Assembly (NCBI GenBank): GCA_029204225.1
Contig: CM055092.1
Location: 82,471,543-82,535,542, forward strand
Source of the DNA: Diphasiastrum complanatum
Lineage: Eukaryota; Streptophyta; Lycopodiopsida; Lycopodiales; Lycopodiaceae
Direction of reading: 5' to 3'
Length of the DNA stretch: 64,000 bases
Of this stretch, positions 33,611-44,899 are shown one piece after another. Every line of letters starts with the position of its first letter. Within the stretch, counting starts at the first letter, position 1. A program made the position numbers and the translations under genes. The notes below the pieces were generated by a model. It ran no database searches. It saw only the letters and a list, made by a program, of their open reading frames with translations, and was not told where the DNA came from.

Positions 33611-36600
33611 ATGGCTACAAATGGAGGCTACATGTTGGAAAGCAATGATAGGCTTACCTCCCTCAACTATTCTACTTGGAAAGTAAGGATGGAGTCTTTG
33701 CTTGAGATGAATGAGTTGATGGATATTGTTGTAGGTGTGGAGGAGAGACCTTTGGCACCTCAAGAACAATTAAGGTATGACAAGAGGGCAAAGAAAGCCC
33801 TTCACATGATCAAGATGAATGTGACAAATGAGCTTATCAAAGAGGTTGGTAAGTGCACATCATCTAGTGAAGCTTGGGAAGCCTTGAAGAAGGTTTATGA
33901 ATCCAAGTCTACTTCTAGAGTGTTGACTTTAAGAAGGCAAATCTTTTCTTGTATGCAAAAGAAGAGTGAGAGTGGACATGCTTTCGTTTTGAGAGTTAAA
34001 GCATTGAATGATGAGTTAGCATGCATTAATGATGGCATAAATAATGAGGAGCTTGTTCAAGTGATTCTCAATGGCTTGTTGGATGATCATGCTAATCTTG
34101 TTCAAAGTTATGCTATCCAAAAATGTTTACCAAGTGTTGGAGACTTGCAAGAGGTCTTGTTGGCTGAAGAATTCAGGTTGCAAGCAAGAGTGGGAGCATC
34201 TTCTACATCTCAAGGAGGAGAAGAGGAGGCAATGTTCTCTAAAGGCAAGTTCAAGGGCAAAGGTAAAAGCAATTGGTCTAAAGGGCAAGACCAAGGTGAG
34301 CACTCTACTTTTGGCAAAAAGAAGGATAGATCTAAGCTAAAATGTTTCTATTGTGGAGTCAAAGGGCATTTTGCTAGTGATTGTTTTAAGAAAAAGAGGG
34401 ATCAAGGGGAAAAGCAAACCAATCTAACTATTGATGAGGGTGGGGATGAGCTTCTTTCAAATGATGCTTTTGTTATGTCATCTTGCTTGTTGGCTAATCA
34501 TGGAGACATTGATCCTTGGTGGATTGATAGTGGAGCCACTTCTCATATGACATATCATAAAGAGTATTTTTCATCTTTAATGGCATTTGATGGTGATAGG
34601 AAGGTAATCTATACCGCAAATGATGGTGAGTGTGCAATCAAGGGGATTGGCACAATTCCTATTTCACTTTCTACAAATAGGAATATAGAATTGAAAGATG
34701 TTTTGCTCATTCCATCCATTACCAAGAACTTACTTAGTGTAAGCCAAATGCTTGACAAAGGATTCAAAGTTGAGTTTGATGGTGATGCTTGCTTGATCAA
34801 AAAGGGGTGTAGTATCATTGCAAAAGGGAAAAGGCAAGGGAAATTGTTCAAGCTTGATGCATGTGTTGTTGCTAACCAAGTTGGATGCATGGCAAATGAA
34901 CAAATGTCAATTCAAGAGGTATGGCATAAAAGGATGGGACATCTCAACTACAAGGCCTTGGAGGTAATAGCCAAAAAGGAGGTAGTAAGGGGACTTCCCA
35001 AGTCTCTTACTTGCTTGAATCATGTTTGTGAAGAATGTGCTTTGTCTAAATCACATAGATTGCCATATACTAGATCTATATCTAGATCTAAGATGCCTTT
35101 TTCTCTCTTGCATTCGGATATTCATGGTGTTACTACAATTAGCAATGGAGGTGCTAAGATGTATGTAACTTTCATTGATGATTTTAGTAGATTTTGTTGG
35201 GTTTATCTACTAAAGAGCAAGGATGAGGTGTTTGATGTGTTTGTCAAGTTCAAAGTTGCTATTGAGACTCAATTTACAACCAAAATCAAATGCTTGAGGA
35301 GCGACAATGGTGGTGAATACATTTCTAACAAATTCAAAGCCTTTTGCGATGAGCATGGGATCAAGAGGGAGTACACATGTCCAAGAACACCACAACAAAA
35401 TGGAGTGGCCGAGAGGAAGAATAGAACCTTGTGTGAGAGTGCAAAGGCAATGAGATTGAATGCTAATCTTCCTAAACCTTTTTGGAGTGATGCTTTGTTG
35501 TGTGCAAATTTCCTATGCAATAGATGGCCAAGTGTTGTATTGGAAGGAAAAACCCCTTTTGAAGCTTTGTTTGGTATAAAGCCTAATGTCAAGTTTCTAA
35601 GAACTTTTGGATGCATTTGCTACTTCAACATTACTCTTGATGATAGAACTAAGGAGGATCCATCTTCAAGAAAGGGCATTTTTGTTGGTTATAGTGAAGT
35701 AAGCAAAGCATATAGGATTTATGTTCCTTCAATCAAGAAAGTGTTCACAAGTAGGGATGTCATTTTTGATGAAAGTAACATTCCAAAAGTTGTTTCAAGT
35801 GATGATGGTGTTGTTGCAACTAATGTGCTTGATGACAATGGAGTTGATGACACATTGGATGTGGATGTTGAAGAAGCCTCTTCAAGTCAAATTCCAAGGA
35901 GAACTCCAAGGCATAAAGTGAAACCCTCAAGGCTCACTTATGATGGCAAAGGTAAGCAAGTGGTGGATGGATCCAACTATGCTTTCCTAACTTCTTTTGA
36001 TGTACCTTCATGTGTAGATGAAGCAAGGCAAAAAGAGGAATGGATCCAAGCAATGGATCTTGAGTTTGAAGCACTTATGAAGAACAACACATGGAGATTG
36101 GTGGAGCTTCCAAAGGGCAAAAGTGCAATTGGATGCAAATGGATCTTCAAGGTAAAGACAAATCAAGATGGATCTATCAACAAGTTGAAGGCAAGGTTGG
36201 TGGCTAAAGGTTATGCTCAAGAGCATGGCATTGACTATGAGGAAACCTTTGCACCCGTGGCAAAGATGGTGAGCATAAGAGTAATCATTTCCCTTGCAAC
36301 TCTTTATGGATGGGATCTTTGGCAATTAGACATTTCTAATGCTTTCTTGAATGGTGATCTTGAAGAGGAAGTCTACATGGAGCAACCCGAGAGCTATGTT
36401 TCTCATAGCAAGCCTAATCATGTGTGTTTTCTACAAAAAAGTTTGTATGGTCTTAAGCAAGCACCAAGGAGTTGGTATGCTAGGCTTAACTCTTTTCTAC
36501 TTTCTCAAAACTTCACTATGAGTGAGTATGATCATTCACTTTACTTTAGAATTAGTGCTAATGATGTTACAATCCTTCTAATTTATGTGGATGACATTAT

Positions 36601-37561
36601 TTTAAGTGGAGGGAACAAGGAAGATATAGAAGATATCAAGAAAGCACTAAAAAAGGAATTTGAAGTGCATGATCTTGGTCTTTTGAGCTATATCTTAGGA
36701 ATAGAAGTAATTAGAACTTCTCAAATCACTTTTATTTCACAAGAGAAGTATGCTATTTCTATTCTCAATAGATTTCATATGGTAGATGCAAATCCTATTG
36801 ATACACCTATGGAATCACATGTAAAGCTAACTATAAGAGGTAATGAAAGATCCTTCGAGGACATTACTCTCTATAGGAATCTAATAGGTTCTCTTATATA
36901 TCTAACCATCACAAGACCTGATTTATCTTATTGTGTTGGTAGATTAAGCCAATTCATGCAAGATCCTAGCATAGAACATTGGAAACTAGGAAAGAGGATC
37001 TTGAGATACATCTCGGGAACAAAAGATTTTGGCATTGTTTATAGAGGCTCATCACCTAACTTATTTGGTTTTTCAGATTCAGATTTTGCAGGAGACCTTA
37101 TGGATAGAAAATCCATAAATGCACATGCTATTTTCATAGGTGATGGAGCTATCTCATGGATGTCGAAGAAACAAGCAACTATATCACTTTCTTCTAGTGA
37201 GGCCGAGTACAAAGCTTTGACATCATGCACAAAGGAGATGGTGTGGATCAAGAGGATGATTATGGAGCTTCATTTGCTGGATTTTTCAGAGAGTCCAATC
37301 ATCTTTTGTGACAACCTTTCAGCCCAAAGTCTAGCAAGCAATCCGGTTTTCCATGCAAGGAGCAAACATATCGAGGTGGCTTACCATTTTGTGAGAGAAC
37401 AAGTGTTGGCAAAAGAGATCAAGCTTGAACATGTCCCATCAAAGGAATGTGTGGCTGATATCTTTACCAAAGCATTGGGAAAGGACTTATTTTTCAAGCA
37501 TAGAACAAGTCTTGGTGTACTTTCTAAATCTATGCTAAAACTAGTTGAAGAGGGAGTGTGA
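33611..37561 (+). CDS. Copia Gag-Pol polyprotein, intact (copy 2)
   Basis: 1316 residues, uninterrupted, with the same domain positions as copy 1: zinc knuckle C245-C258, protease D306, integrase D503/D565/E601, RT Y-V-D-D 992-995, RNase H D1156/E1197. By eye it differs from copy 1 only at N121S, T656I, E808K and K1090N; none falls on a catalytic residue named here. Silent changes are few. The stop again lies inside the 3' LTR. It is likely functional and belongs to the same recently active family. Confidence 0.96.
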   Translation: MATNGGYMLESNDRLTSLNYSTWKVRMESLLEMNELMDIVVGVEERPLAPQEQLRYDKRAKKALHMIKMNVTNELIKEVGKCTSSSEAWEALKKVYESKSTSRVLTLRRQIFSCMQKKSESGHAFVLRVKALNDELACINDGINNEELVQVILNGLLDDHANLVQSYAIQKCLPSVGDLQEVLLAEEFRLQARVGASSTSQGGEEEAMFSKGKFKGKGKSNWSKGQDQGEHSTFGKKKDRSKLKCFYCGVKGHFASDCFKKKRDQGEKQTNLTIDEGGDELLSNDAFVMSSCLLANHGDIDPWWIDSGATSHMTYHKEYFSSLMAFDGDRKVIYTANDGECAIKGIGTIPISLSTNRNIELKDVLLIPSITKNLLSVSQMLDKGFKVEFDGDACLIKKGCSIIAKGKRQGKLFKLDACVVANQVGCMANEQMSIQEVWHKRMGHLNYKALEVIAKKEVVRGLPKSLTCLNHVCEECALSKSHRLPYTRSISRSKMPFSLLHSDIHGVTTISNGGAKMYVTFIDDFSRFCWVYLLKSKDEVFDVFVKFKVAIETQFTTKIKCLRSDNGGEYISNKFKAFCDEHGIKREYTCPRTPQQNGVAERKNRTLCESAKAMRLNANLPKPFWSDALLCANFLCNRWPSVVLEGKTPFEALFGIKPNVKFLRTFGCICYFNITLDDRTKEDPSSRKGIFVGYSEVSKAYRIYVPSIKKVFTSRDVIFDESNIPKVVSSDDGVVATNVLDDNGVDDTLDVDVEEASSSQIPRRTPRHKVKPSRLTYDGKGKQVVDGSNYAFLTSFDVPSCVDEARQKEEWIQAMDLEFEALMKNNTWRLVELPKGKSAIGCKWIFKVKTNQDGSINKLKARLVAKGYAQEHGIDYEETFAPVAKMVSIRVIISLATLYGWDLWQLDISNAFLNGDLEEEVYMEQPESYVSHSKPNHVCFLQKSLYGLKQAPRSWYARLNSFLLSQNFTMSEYDHSLYFRISANDVTILLIYVDDIILSGGNKEDIEDIKKALKKEFEVHDLGLLSYILGIEVIRTSQITFISQEKYAISILNRFHMVDANPIDTPMESHVKLTIRGNERSFEDITLYRNLIGSLIYLTITRPDLSYCVGRLSQFMQDPSIEHWKLGKRILRYISGTKDFGIVYRGSSPNLFGFSDSDFAGDLMDRKSINAHAIFIGDGAISWMSKKQATISLSSSEAEYKALTSCTKEMVWIKRMIMELHLLDFSESPIIFCDNLSAQSLASNPVFHARSKHIEVAYHFVREQVLAKEIKLEHVPSKECVADIFTKALGKDLFFKHRTSLGVLSKSMLKLVEEGV

Positions 37562-38209
37562 AAAATTGTCAACTAGTAGTATTTTCCTAACTTGAGATTT
37601 TGTAGGCCTATGGCCAAATAAAAGTTAGAGATAGGTTCATACATGTATGTAGAGGCCCAAAGTATGTGTACACTACTTTTGAGGTCACATTAATTAGAGG
37701 AGGTCGAGTGTGGAGCTCTTCTATTGGCTCATAATTTGGTGCATTCCTATTTGACCAAATTTCTAGGTAGATGGGTGAATCCTATTGGACCCCAATTTTA
37801 GCCTATCATAAGACAAGTGGCCAAGAGGCACTATGGCTGCTATAAATAGCCATCTCCACGAGTATGTACACATCTCATTTTCATTCTATTGAATGAATGT
37901 TATGCTCTTTGAAGATCCATCTTCTTCTCTCTCACTTTTTTGTTCATATCTTGCATTCTAGCCACTAGAATTGTGATTTCTTTGTTGCTATGGCTTCACA
38001 CGTGTGAAATGCAGGTTGTAGGCTCTGAAGTACGGACAGGGACAGCAAGTTTCTGTTTGTGGAAGCTTATGATCAGATTTTGATGTTTAGTTGATGTTTA
38101 GTATGCTTAACATCACAATTTCTATCATTTTTTCAATCTAGATGTGCATAACTTCCATGGCCAAGATCTTTATGAAACTTTAGCATCTTTTGGATCTGAG
38201 TTTTTCACA
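37557..38209 (+). repeat. 3' LTR of copia copy 2
   Basis: 653 bp, apparently identical to its 5' partner. It is followed by target duplication CTGAT and resumed ORF1 sequence. Confidence 0.96.
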
Positions 38210-39202
38210 CTGATGTTCTCCGGGATTCTTTTATTGGCCAAAATACATCTGATGATGAATCCAACCCTATAGAGGAGTTAAAATGTCTTTTCAATTTGCA
38301 TGTATATTATATTAATGACGATGTATATTTTACTACTGTTGATTTATGTAAATTTTTTGACTATCTTGAAGACGAGGTTCTATGTTTATTATCCGGCACA
38401 ATTTTCGAATTCTCCGACTTTGTAGATTTTGAAACAAATGACCTGTTGCTGGTATTGATTTTGATGATGAGGAGGGACTTATGACCGGTGAAGAATGCCT
38501 GACTAAAACTTTATCAAATATAGCTGAGGATGGGCAAGGCAGACCATCCGATGAAGAATTCACGGCATTTCAATCCCAAATGGGCTTCCCTCGTCCATCA
38601 TTAATGCATTTCACTGATGATTCCACTTCAGTACGTGGTCATTATATTGATCATCCTGGTCTGGTTATTGTTGATGATGAAGAATGTGTAAGTGTTTAAA
38701 CTTCCTTGCATTAGAATGTTTTTAATCACTGAATGTGTTTTTGCTAACATATTTCCTATTGCAGGATGCTCTCATAATAGATGATTTTGCTGCGAGACAA
38801 GGTGGTTTAAGACAACACGCATTCTCGTTCCAGAGGGACATTGGACTAGGCCACTATCTTATGCATTTCCTGAATAATGAGATCTGTATTGCTCATTCCA
38901 AGCTGAGCCCAGTCGGGGAGAGTCTTATAATGGTAGTTAAAGCTTTATCATTTTACCTAGGAGGACATAAATTTGTTAAGACAAATAAGATCGTTTTTGT
39001 CAAAAGATCTTATGTTTTGAACATTTTAGGCTTTACTAATGGGAATGCTCCTTTAAGGAGCTCCCATTATTCATTGTATTCCACTTATATTGAGCTTAGT
39101 GGAAATAAGGATAATGCACATCTATTAGATGCATACGCTAGTAGAGAATTTCTTCATGACAATACTGCCATAGAATCTGACACAAGATCTCATGATGAAT
39201 AG

Positions 39203-39689
39203 TTGACACTTTGTATTTTGGTATAATACAATCAATACATTTACATTGAGTATTTATCCTCTCTTATTCAATGAATTTGCAAATCAATTCTGAACATGTC
39301 ATGATTTGATGACAATAATCATCTTCTACTCAGCAATCATCTAACTTTCTGAACTTGCATGCTTTTATAAACTTGTTGTATTGTGTGGACTTTGTTATAT
39401 GTCGAATCTGAACTCTGTGGTAGAACCATTGAAACAATTGACAAATGTAGTTTTGTTTTTCATTGGTTCCTCCATGTTGTGTATTTCGATGAAATGCTGC
39501 TCGTGTTTGCCAATGTGACTTCTCCATCCCTTGTGATGACCATACACTCAATCTTCCATATGTATTTGCAAAAAATGATGTATGATCTCTTAGTATGTGC
39601 TACATATGTCAAAATCATAATGTTAGTCTTATGTTTGGATCTAAATATATATGAAAATTTGAAAGCATTTTGAAAATTTTATACTAACC
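39203..39689. other. Convergent intergenic region of segment B
   Basis: AT-rich spacer between the 3' ends of ORF1 (plus) and ORF2 (minus), strongly conserved with 13383-13740 in A. A plus frame of 96 codons is open in both copies (39383-39673 and 13466-13756). The conservation could reflect a hidden exon, perhaps the last exon of ORF2, or simply recent duplication. Confidence 0.4.
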
Positions 39690-41964
39690 ATGTAATGAGT
39701 GATGTGATCCTCTCCCCATGCTTTTGATATTGCATTAACAAACTCGACACAAGTCCTTTGGATAGCTTTCTTATCAATATCAGAGTATTTTTCTTTTCTT
39801 AAAATAGCAATCATACTATCAAGCTTTTTTCATACATCAACTTTTAGTACTTTGGTTTTGCCGTATTTCTCGCAGTCCTGAGTGGCAGCAATAATATCTG
39901 TCCAGACTGAGTGTTGAATATTAGAAGCCTTACCAGTATGATTTGATAGGAAACGGCGTGCTTTTGCTCCTCCTATGCTTGGCTTAGTTGGCATGTTCCC
40001 ATTCTTTCCTGAAAGCTTTTCATCTTTTTGAGTTTTGACATGTCCTTTTCGGAGTCCTGCTTTTGATAAAACATCTTCTAATCGAGAGATTGCTTCCTTT
40101 GCTAATGATGTTGGCTTAGTATTCCAAGCAAAAACTATATAGAGATAAATGATCTTTTCTATTAATCTAACTTCTGCATGAAGAGTGCAAACATGCACAT
40201 TTTTTAAGGGGATAGGCAGCACAGGCTTCCATTTTGGATCTGCATATTCTCTAGTAATTCCTGTACTCCTAGTTACATCTTTTGCCATTTTCATGCAGTA
40301 TAAACAAGGGTGTTTTGATGTAGCACCGTGAGAGACATTATACATACATTTCGATGTTTTCAAATCACCTGCTAAGTGCCATTCAACATTGAAGTCTCCA
40401 ACTCTTGGAACATTGAGAAGTCCTCCATCCATATGGTCCTTGATGATCCTAGGATAGGATGTCCTTGAGAATATCCATGATAATATATCATGATCCTCTT
40501 TCAGCACCTGTCCAAAGAATTAATCAGACTTAGTTTACAATGTATTAATACTATTCAATGAATGTAATGTAATAATGAGGCTAGTTACCTGAAACGCTGC
40601 CAACCACCATATATCATTTTCTGACTGGACACTAAATCTGAAATCTTCTTGGTTCTCTGTTTGTGATAGAGCACCATTCATGAGAGTTATACTAACCCTC
40701 TCCATCTTCTGCCCTTTCACAATTTCTGACTCATCTAACTTAAGTACTATGATTATTTTGTCATTCACCTTTTCATAGGTTATATCATAGAATGTGACGA
40801 TGTATCTCAACAAGTAATTTAGATCAACAAATAAATTGTTTGATGAATTATAGAATATTGATCTTCTATCAGTTTCATACACCTCCTCAATATGAAATGG
40901 AGTTCCAGTGATCTTATGCATACCTATGTTTAATGTATCCCTCTCTTTCTTCAAATGATATGTCCTAGGGATTGGGACTTTTCTAATTTGAACTTGCTTA
41001 AAAGCTTCTCTAAATAGTTTAAATATTGTTGCATATGCTTCCCTGCTAATACCTGCAAAATCACAAGCACCCTGAACTATAGTCTTATCTAAAAAAATTT
41101 GAATGTCCACCATCAAAGACTCTACTTTTTTACACTTTACATTTGAAATCCTATTGTTCATCATGATACGCTCAGTGAATTTGCAAGTCAATATTGTGCC
41201 CAATGACATTCCTAGTGAAACATTGTCTTTAATATTCCGAGGAGCTACTAATGCAGATCTACAAACAAAACAGATAGTTAACAGAATATCACCATAGTTG
41301 AAATTTAATCCAGATGTCATTAAAAAACTTACAAAAATCAGAATATGCTTACTTGAATGCACAGACCCTTCTATTTCGATAACCTCCTTTTGAAAGCGTT
41401 TGAATATCCTTGCAACTTTGTCGCTTTCGCTTCTTACTTTCAGCCTTCTTCTTTGCCAAATCCACATCCTTCAATAATAGTAAGTTTTCAATACAAATAG
41501 ACTGTAAGACTGATTGCATTTGCTCTAGTTCTAATTTAATATTGATTGTTATCTTCTGTAATGATTCATTATTTTTTTAAGTTGTTCATTTTCTTCTTGG
41601 AGATGACAATCTCTATTCTGACAATAAGAGGATATCCGAATTAACTCACCTTCTAAAAAGTGAACTTTATTCATATAAAGTTGTTTTCCATGGTTCTGCA
41701 ATCTTTCACAATATCCTAGTAATCCACTATGCCCATTGCATATCCATGTAACTAAATGAGTTATTGAAGAGAATGTGGGATGTGTCAAAGTGCTTGGATC
41801 TTGTGAATATAATGTTCCATCTATCCACAAATCCAAGTTTTTTTTCCTTCTGTCCTGTAACAAGAACAATCCTCAATAGATATTTGAATTCCTTTGCCTC
41901 CTCTTCTTTGCAAAGGTGCCAAATCAATAGGGATATCCACATATCGATGATACAATGTCATCAT
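39690..41964 (-). pseudogene. ORF2 of segment B: transposase-like multi-exon gene
   Basis: Probable start ATG at 41964 (M-M-T-L-Y-H-R-Y-V-D-I-P-I-D). The N-terminal exon has a C-x-C, a coiled-coil-like stretch (L-Q-E-E-N-E-Q-L) and a basic NLS (K-K-K-A-E-S-K-K-R-K-R); two frameshifts fall in A-runs near 41841 and 41575. Introns 41259-41352 (94 bp) and 40508-40588 (81 bp) are GT-AG on the minus strand and keep phase. Core motifs: K-L-D-E-S-E, H-L-A-G-D-L-K-T-S-K-C, K-H-P-C-L-Y-C, V-C-T-L-H-A-E-V-R-L-I-E-K, and (in A) W-G-E-D-H-I-T-H-Y-M. The order recalls a widespread group of DDE-like proteins of eukaryotes with G-D-x-K, a Cys pair and a terminal T-P-Y-M-H; I cannot name it. A TGA replaces Trp at about 39829. 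Transposase function is inferred. Confidence 0.6.
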
Positions 41965-42300
41965 AAAAAAAATAATAGAGTAATCAGTTGCATCAAAGTA
42001 CTATGACCAGATTCTATGAAGCAAAACAAAATACTCATCTTTGATTATATTATATACTATGTATGATCAATCCAATCTCCATGCTTGTATGCTTGATTCA
42101 AATTTGGAAATGCCGCTCATTTTTTCATTCCAACAGGTAGTTGGCGCTCATGTTCCCATTCTCGTGGAAGGAATGCATATGTAAACATTTTGCAATTTTT
42201 CCTGATTCGAATTTGGGGATGGCGGTCATATTCTAGATCCAGTGAAAATATTGCCCTATTTGTAACCAATGGAGGGAATATTTTTGAATTTAGTCAAGTT

Positions 42301-42479
42301 ATACTGCGAACTGTTAACAGTTCTTAACTGTGACTATAGACACTATGGTTAGATCATTGGGAGTTGGGGAGGCCTTGGGAGTGGTGTGGGCAAGCAAATA
42401 AACAATATTGTTTTTTTTATTTTGATATTTTTCTATATCCTACATGGCATTCCTTAAAGGGTCTTTTTGATATTGAGAG
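42301..42479. other. Junction between segment B and a copia remnant
   Basis: No coding signal. The right end of segment B should be close to here. Confidence 0.3.
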
Positions 42480-43055
42480 CTCCTCTAATGATTCAAGCAA
42501 TATGCTGAGAATCGGACTGGTCAGAGAATCAAGGCCCTACGGTCTTATTCAGGGGGAGAGTACCTATCTAATGAAATGGCGGACTACTTATCATCATGTG
42601 GCGTGCACCATCGATTCACAGCCAGCTACACTCCACATCAGAATGGCGTAGCTGAGCAAAAGAACCGAACATTATTGGAAGCTGCACGATCCATGATTGT
42701 CGATGTTCATTACCCCAAAACTTTTGGATTGAAGCAATTTCTACAGCCTACTATCTGCAAAACTATTCCAGCACAAAGGCAATCGACTCCAAGACACCCT
42801 TTGAAGTCTATTACAGCTACAAACCAGGTCTGAAACATCTACGTATATTCGGATGTCTCTGCTATGCTCAAATTTTGCCTGATCTAAGAAAGAAGTTAGA
42901 CCCAATAAGTTGTAAGTATATCTTTATCGGCTATTCAATGTCACACAAGACATATCATATCTATGATATTGATACAGGTCAGATCTCGTTCAGCCACGAT
43001 GTTGTCTTTCTTGAAGACAAATTCCATGATTTCAAGCAGAAGCAGCCAATGTAGG
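42480..43055 (+). pseudogene. Ty1/copia integrase remnant
   Basis: The frame from about 42530 gives G-E-Y-L-S-N, then H-Q-N-G-V-A-E-Q-K-N-R-T-L-L-E-A-A-R-S-M, the region around the catalytic Glu of copia integrase. A frameshift near 42720 leads into L-R-I-F-G-C-L-C-Y-A and F-I-G-Y-S-M-S-H-K-T-Y, the C-terminal copia integrase motifs, ending at a TAG near 43053. There is no RT downstream. Different copia lineage from copies 1 and 2. Confidence 0.85.
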
Positions 43056-43698
43056 AGTCTGTTACAACAGCCCCATTCTCCATAGATAGGCATCAACCTA
43101 TGAATGTTCAAATGCAAGAGTTTGTTCTAACAACTCCACTCATTAACCACAAGCTGAAGTCGTCCTTGTTAGCTACCTAGGAGAAACATCCACTCTAGAT
43201 TCTTTTATTAGGTAACAAATAAAAAGCACTCAAAGTGAGAATATATTTGAGCCCATAATCTGGAGCATGGAAAGTTATATAACACAACAGTTTCCTAATT
43301 CTATTTTGAGATTTCTATAGTGTCCTTTGTCTTCATTTTTCTTTGGTTCTCCTCCTCGATGGAATATTTCTGAAGTCTGCTCTTGCTTGTTTAAGGAGTA
43401 GATACTTATTGAAGAATTCACAATAAAGTTGTGTCGCTTTTCATCTATAGAATGGATGACCACCATGTTTCATTGAATTCAAGATGAGACTTCTAAAGGG
43501 CACATGTTTGCCTAAATCCAAAAAAGAAAGTATGATGAGATGGATCGTGTCTAGAATTGAGATAAAACCTTGTAATGCATTTGCATCTTCTATGGTTGGC
43601 CAACAAAATCTACCAAAAAGCACAAACACTTTGCGGGGCTGAAAAGGTGCATAACAAGACAACACACTTGCTAATATGCAAATAATCTAGATTTTTTG
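43056..43698. other. Unassigned DNA
   Basis: Short open frames on the minus strand (up to 74 codons) without domains. Confidence 0.35.
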
Positions 43699-43975
43699 TA
43701 TGCCCTACCTTAAAAGGTAGAAGTTACCAATGATTGTTGCTCCATGCTCTTGTTCAACTTGGAATAAGTGAGTTAACTTTCTTCATATCTAGTGCATGTA
43801 ATTAGTTTTGAAGTGACATTTGTGATCATCTATATTTTCTATATGACCTACTTTAAAAGGAAGAAATTACCAATGATTGTTGCTCCATGCTGTTGTTCAG
43901 CTTGGAATAAGTTAGTTAAATTGTTTCATCTCTAGTGGGTGTAATTACTTTTTAAAGTGACATTGTTGATGGAAT
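43699..43975 (+). repeat. 143-bp tandem duplication
   Basis: TATGCCCTACCTTAAAAGG at 43699 and TATGACCTACTTTAAAAGG at 43842 begin two units that share AATTACCAATGATTGTTGCT-type sequence and end near GTGACATT. The units are roughly 85% alike by eye. Confidence 0.85.

Positions 43976-44899
<924 letters not shown>

Larger units (their letters stand above)
32349..38209 (+). mobile_element. Complete Ty1/copia LTR retrotransposon, copy 2
   Basis: 5861 bp, the same length as copy 1, with 653-bp LTRs (32349-33001 and 37557-38209), primer site 33002-33013, polypurine tract 37547-37556 and target duplication CTGAT (32344-32348 and 38210-38214). It sits in ORF1 of segment B; segment A shows the corresponding unoccupied site near 12416. 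The two LTRs share GGTAGATGGG, where copy 1 has GGTATATGGG. Few other nucleotide differences from copy 1 are visible. Confidence 0.97.
31820..39202 (+). pseudogene. ORF1 of segment B, unknown protein, split by copia copy 2
   Basis: ATG at 31820 corresponds to that of A, but a 1-base insertion near 31892 (GAAAAACCTA against GAAAATCTA) shifts the frame. Homology continues through C-P-Y-C-N-K-K-C-R-L-V-E-Y to 32348, then the copia element intervenes, then it resumes at 38210. Another 1-base loss lies near 38447. The 77-bp intron (38688-38764; GTAAGT donor, GCTAAC branch-like, TTGCAG acceptor) is the same as in A. The last exon is open to TAG at 39200 and includes H-L-L-D-A-Y-A-S-R-E-F, which A has lost. 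The family is unrecognised. Confidence 0.6.
31608..42300 (+). mobile_element. Segment B: longer copy of the unclassified element, split by copia copy 2
   Basis: Homology to segment A begins at ATTAATTTTTTAC (31608; A 11665) and runs through ORF1 and the convergent ORF2. It is interrupted at 32348 by copia copy 2 and resumes at 38210. B extends beyond A on the right and supplies the 5' exons of ORF2, up to about 41964. At 42094-42119 and 42203-42228 the sequence TGATTC(A/G)AATTTGG(A/G)(A/G)ATG(C/G)CG(C/G)TCA occurs twice as a direct repeat, possibly subterminal. The right end is placed before copia integrase sequence near 42.4 kb. Left of 31608 there is an LTR-like sequence, so the histone-like end is absent. 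Confidence 0.7.

Noticed and set aside
31608-42300. CRISPR array, prophage or bacterial operon
   Set aside because: GT-AG introns, plant LTR elements and eukaryotic NLS and histone features exclude a prokaryotic reading.
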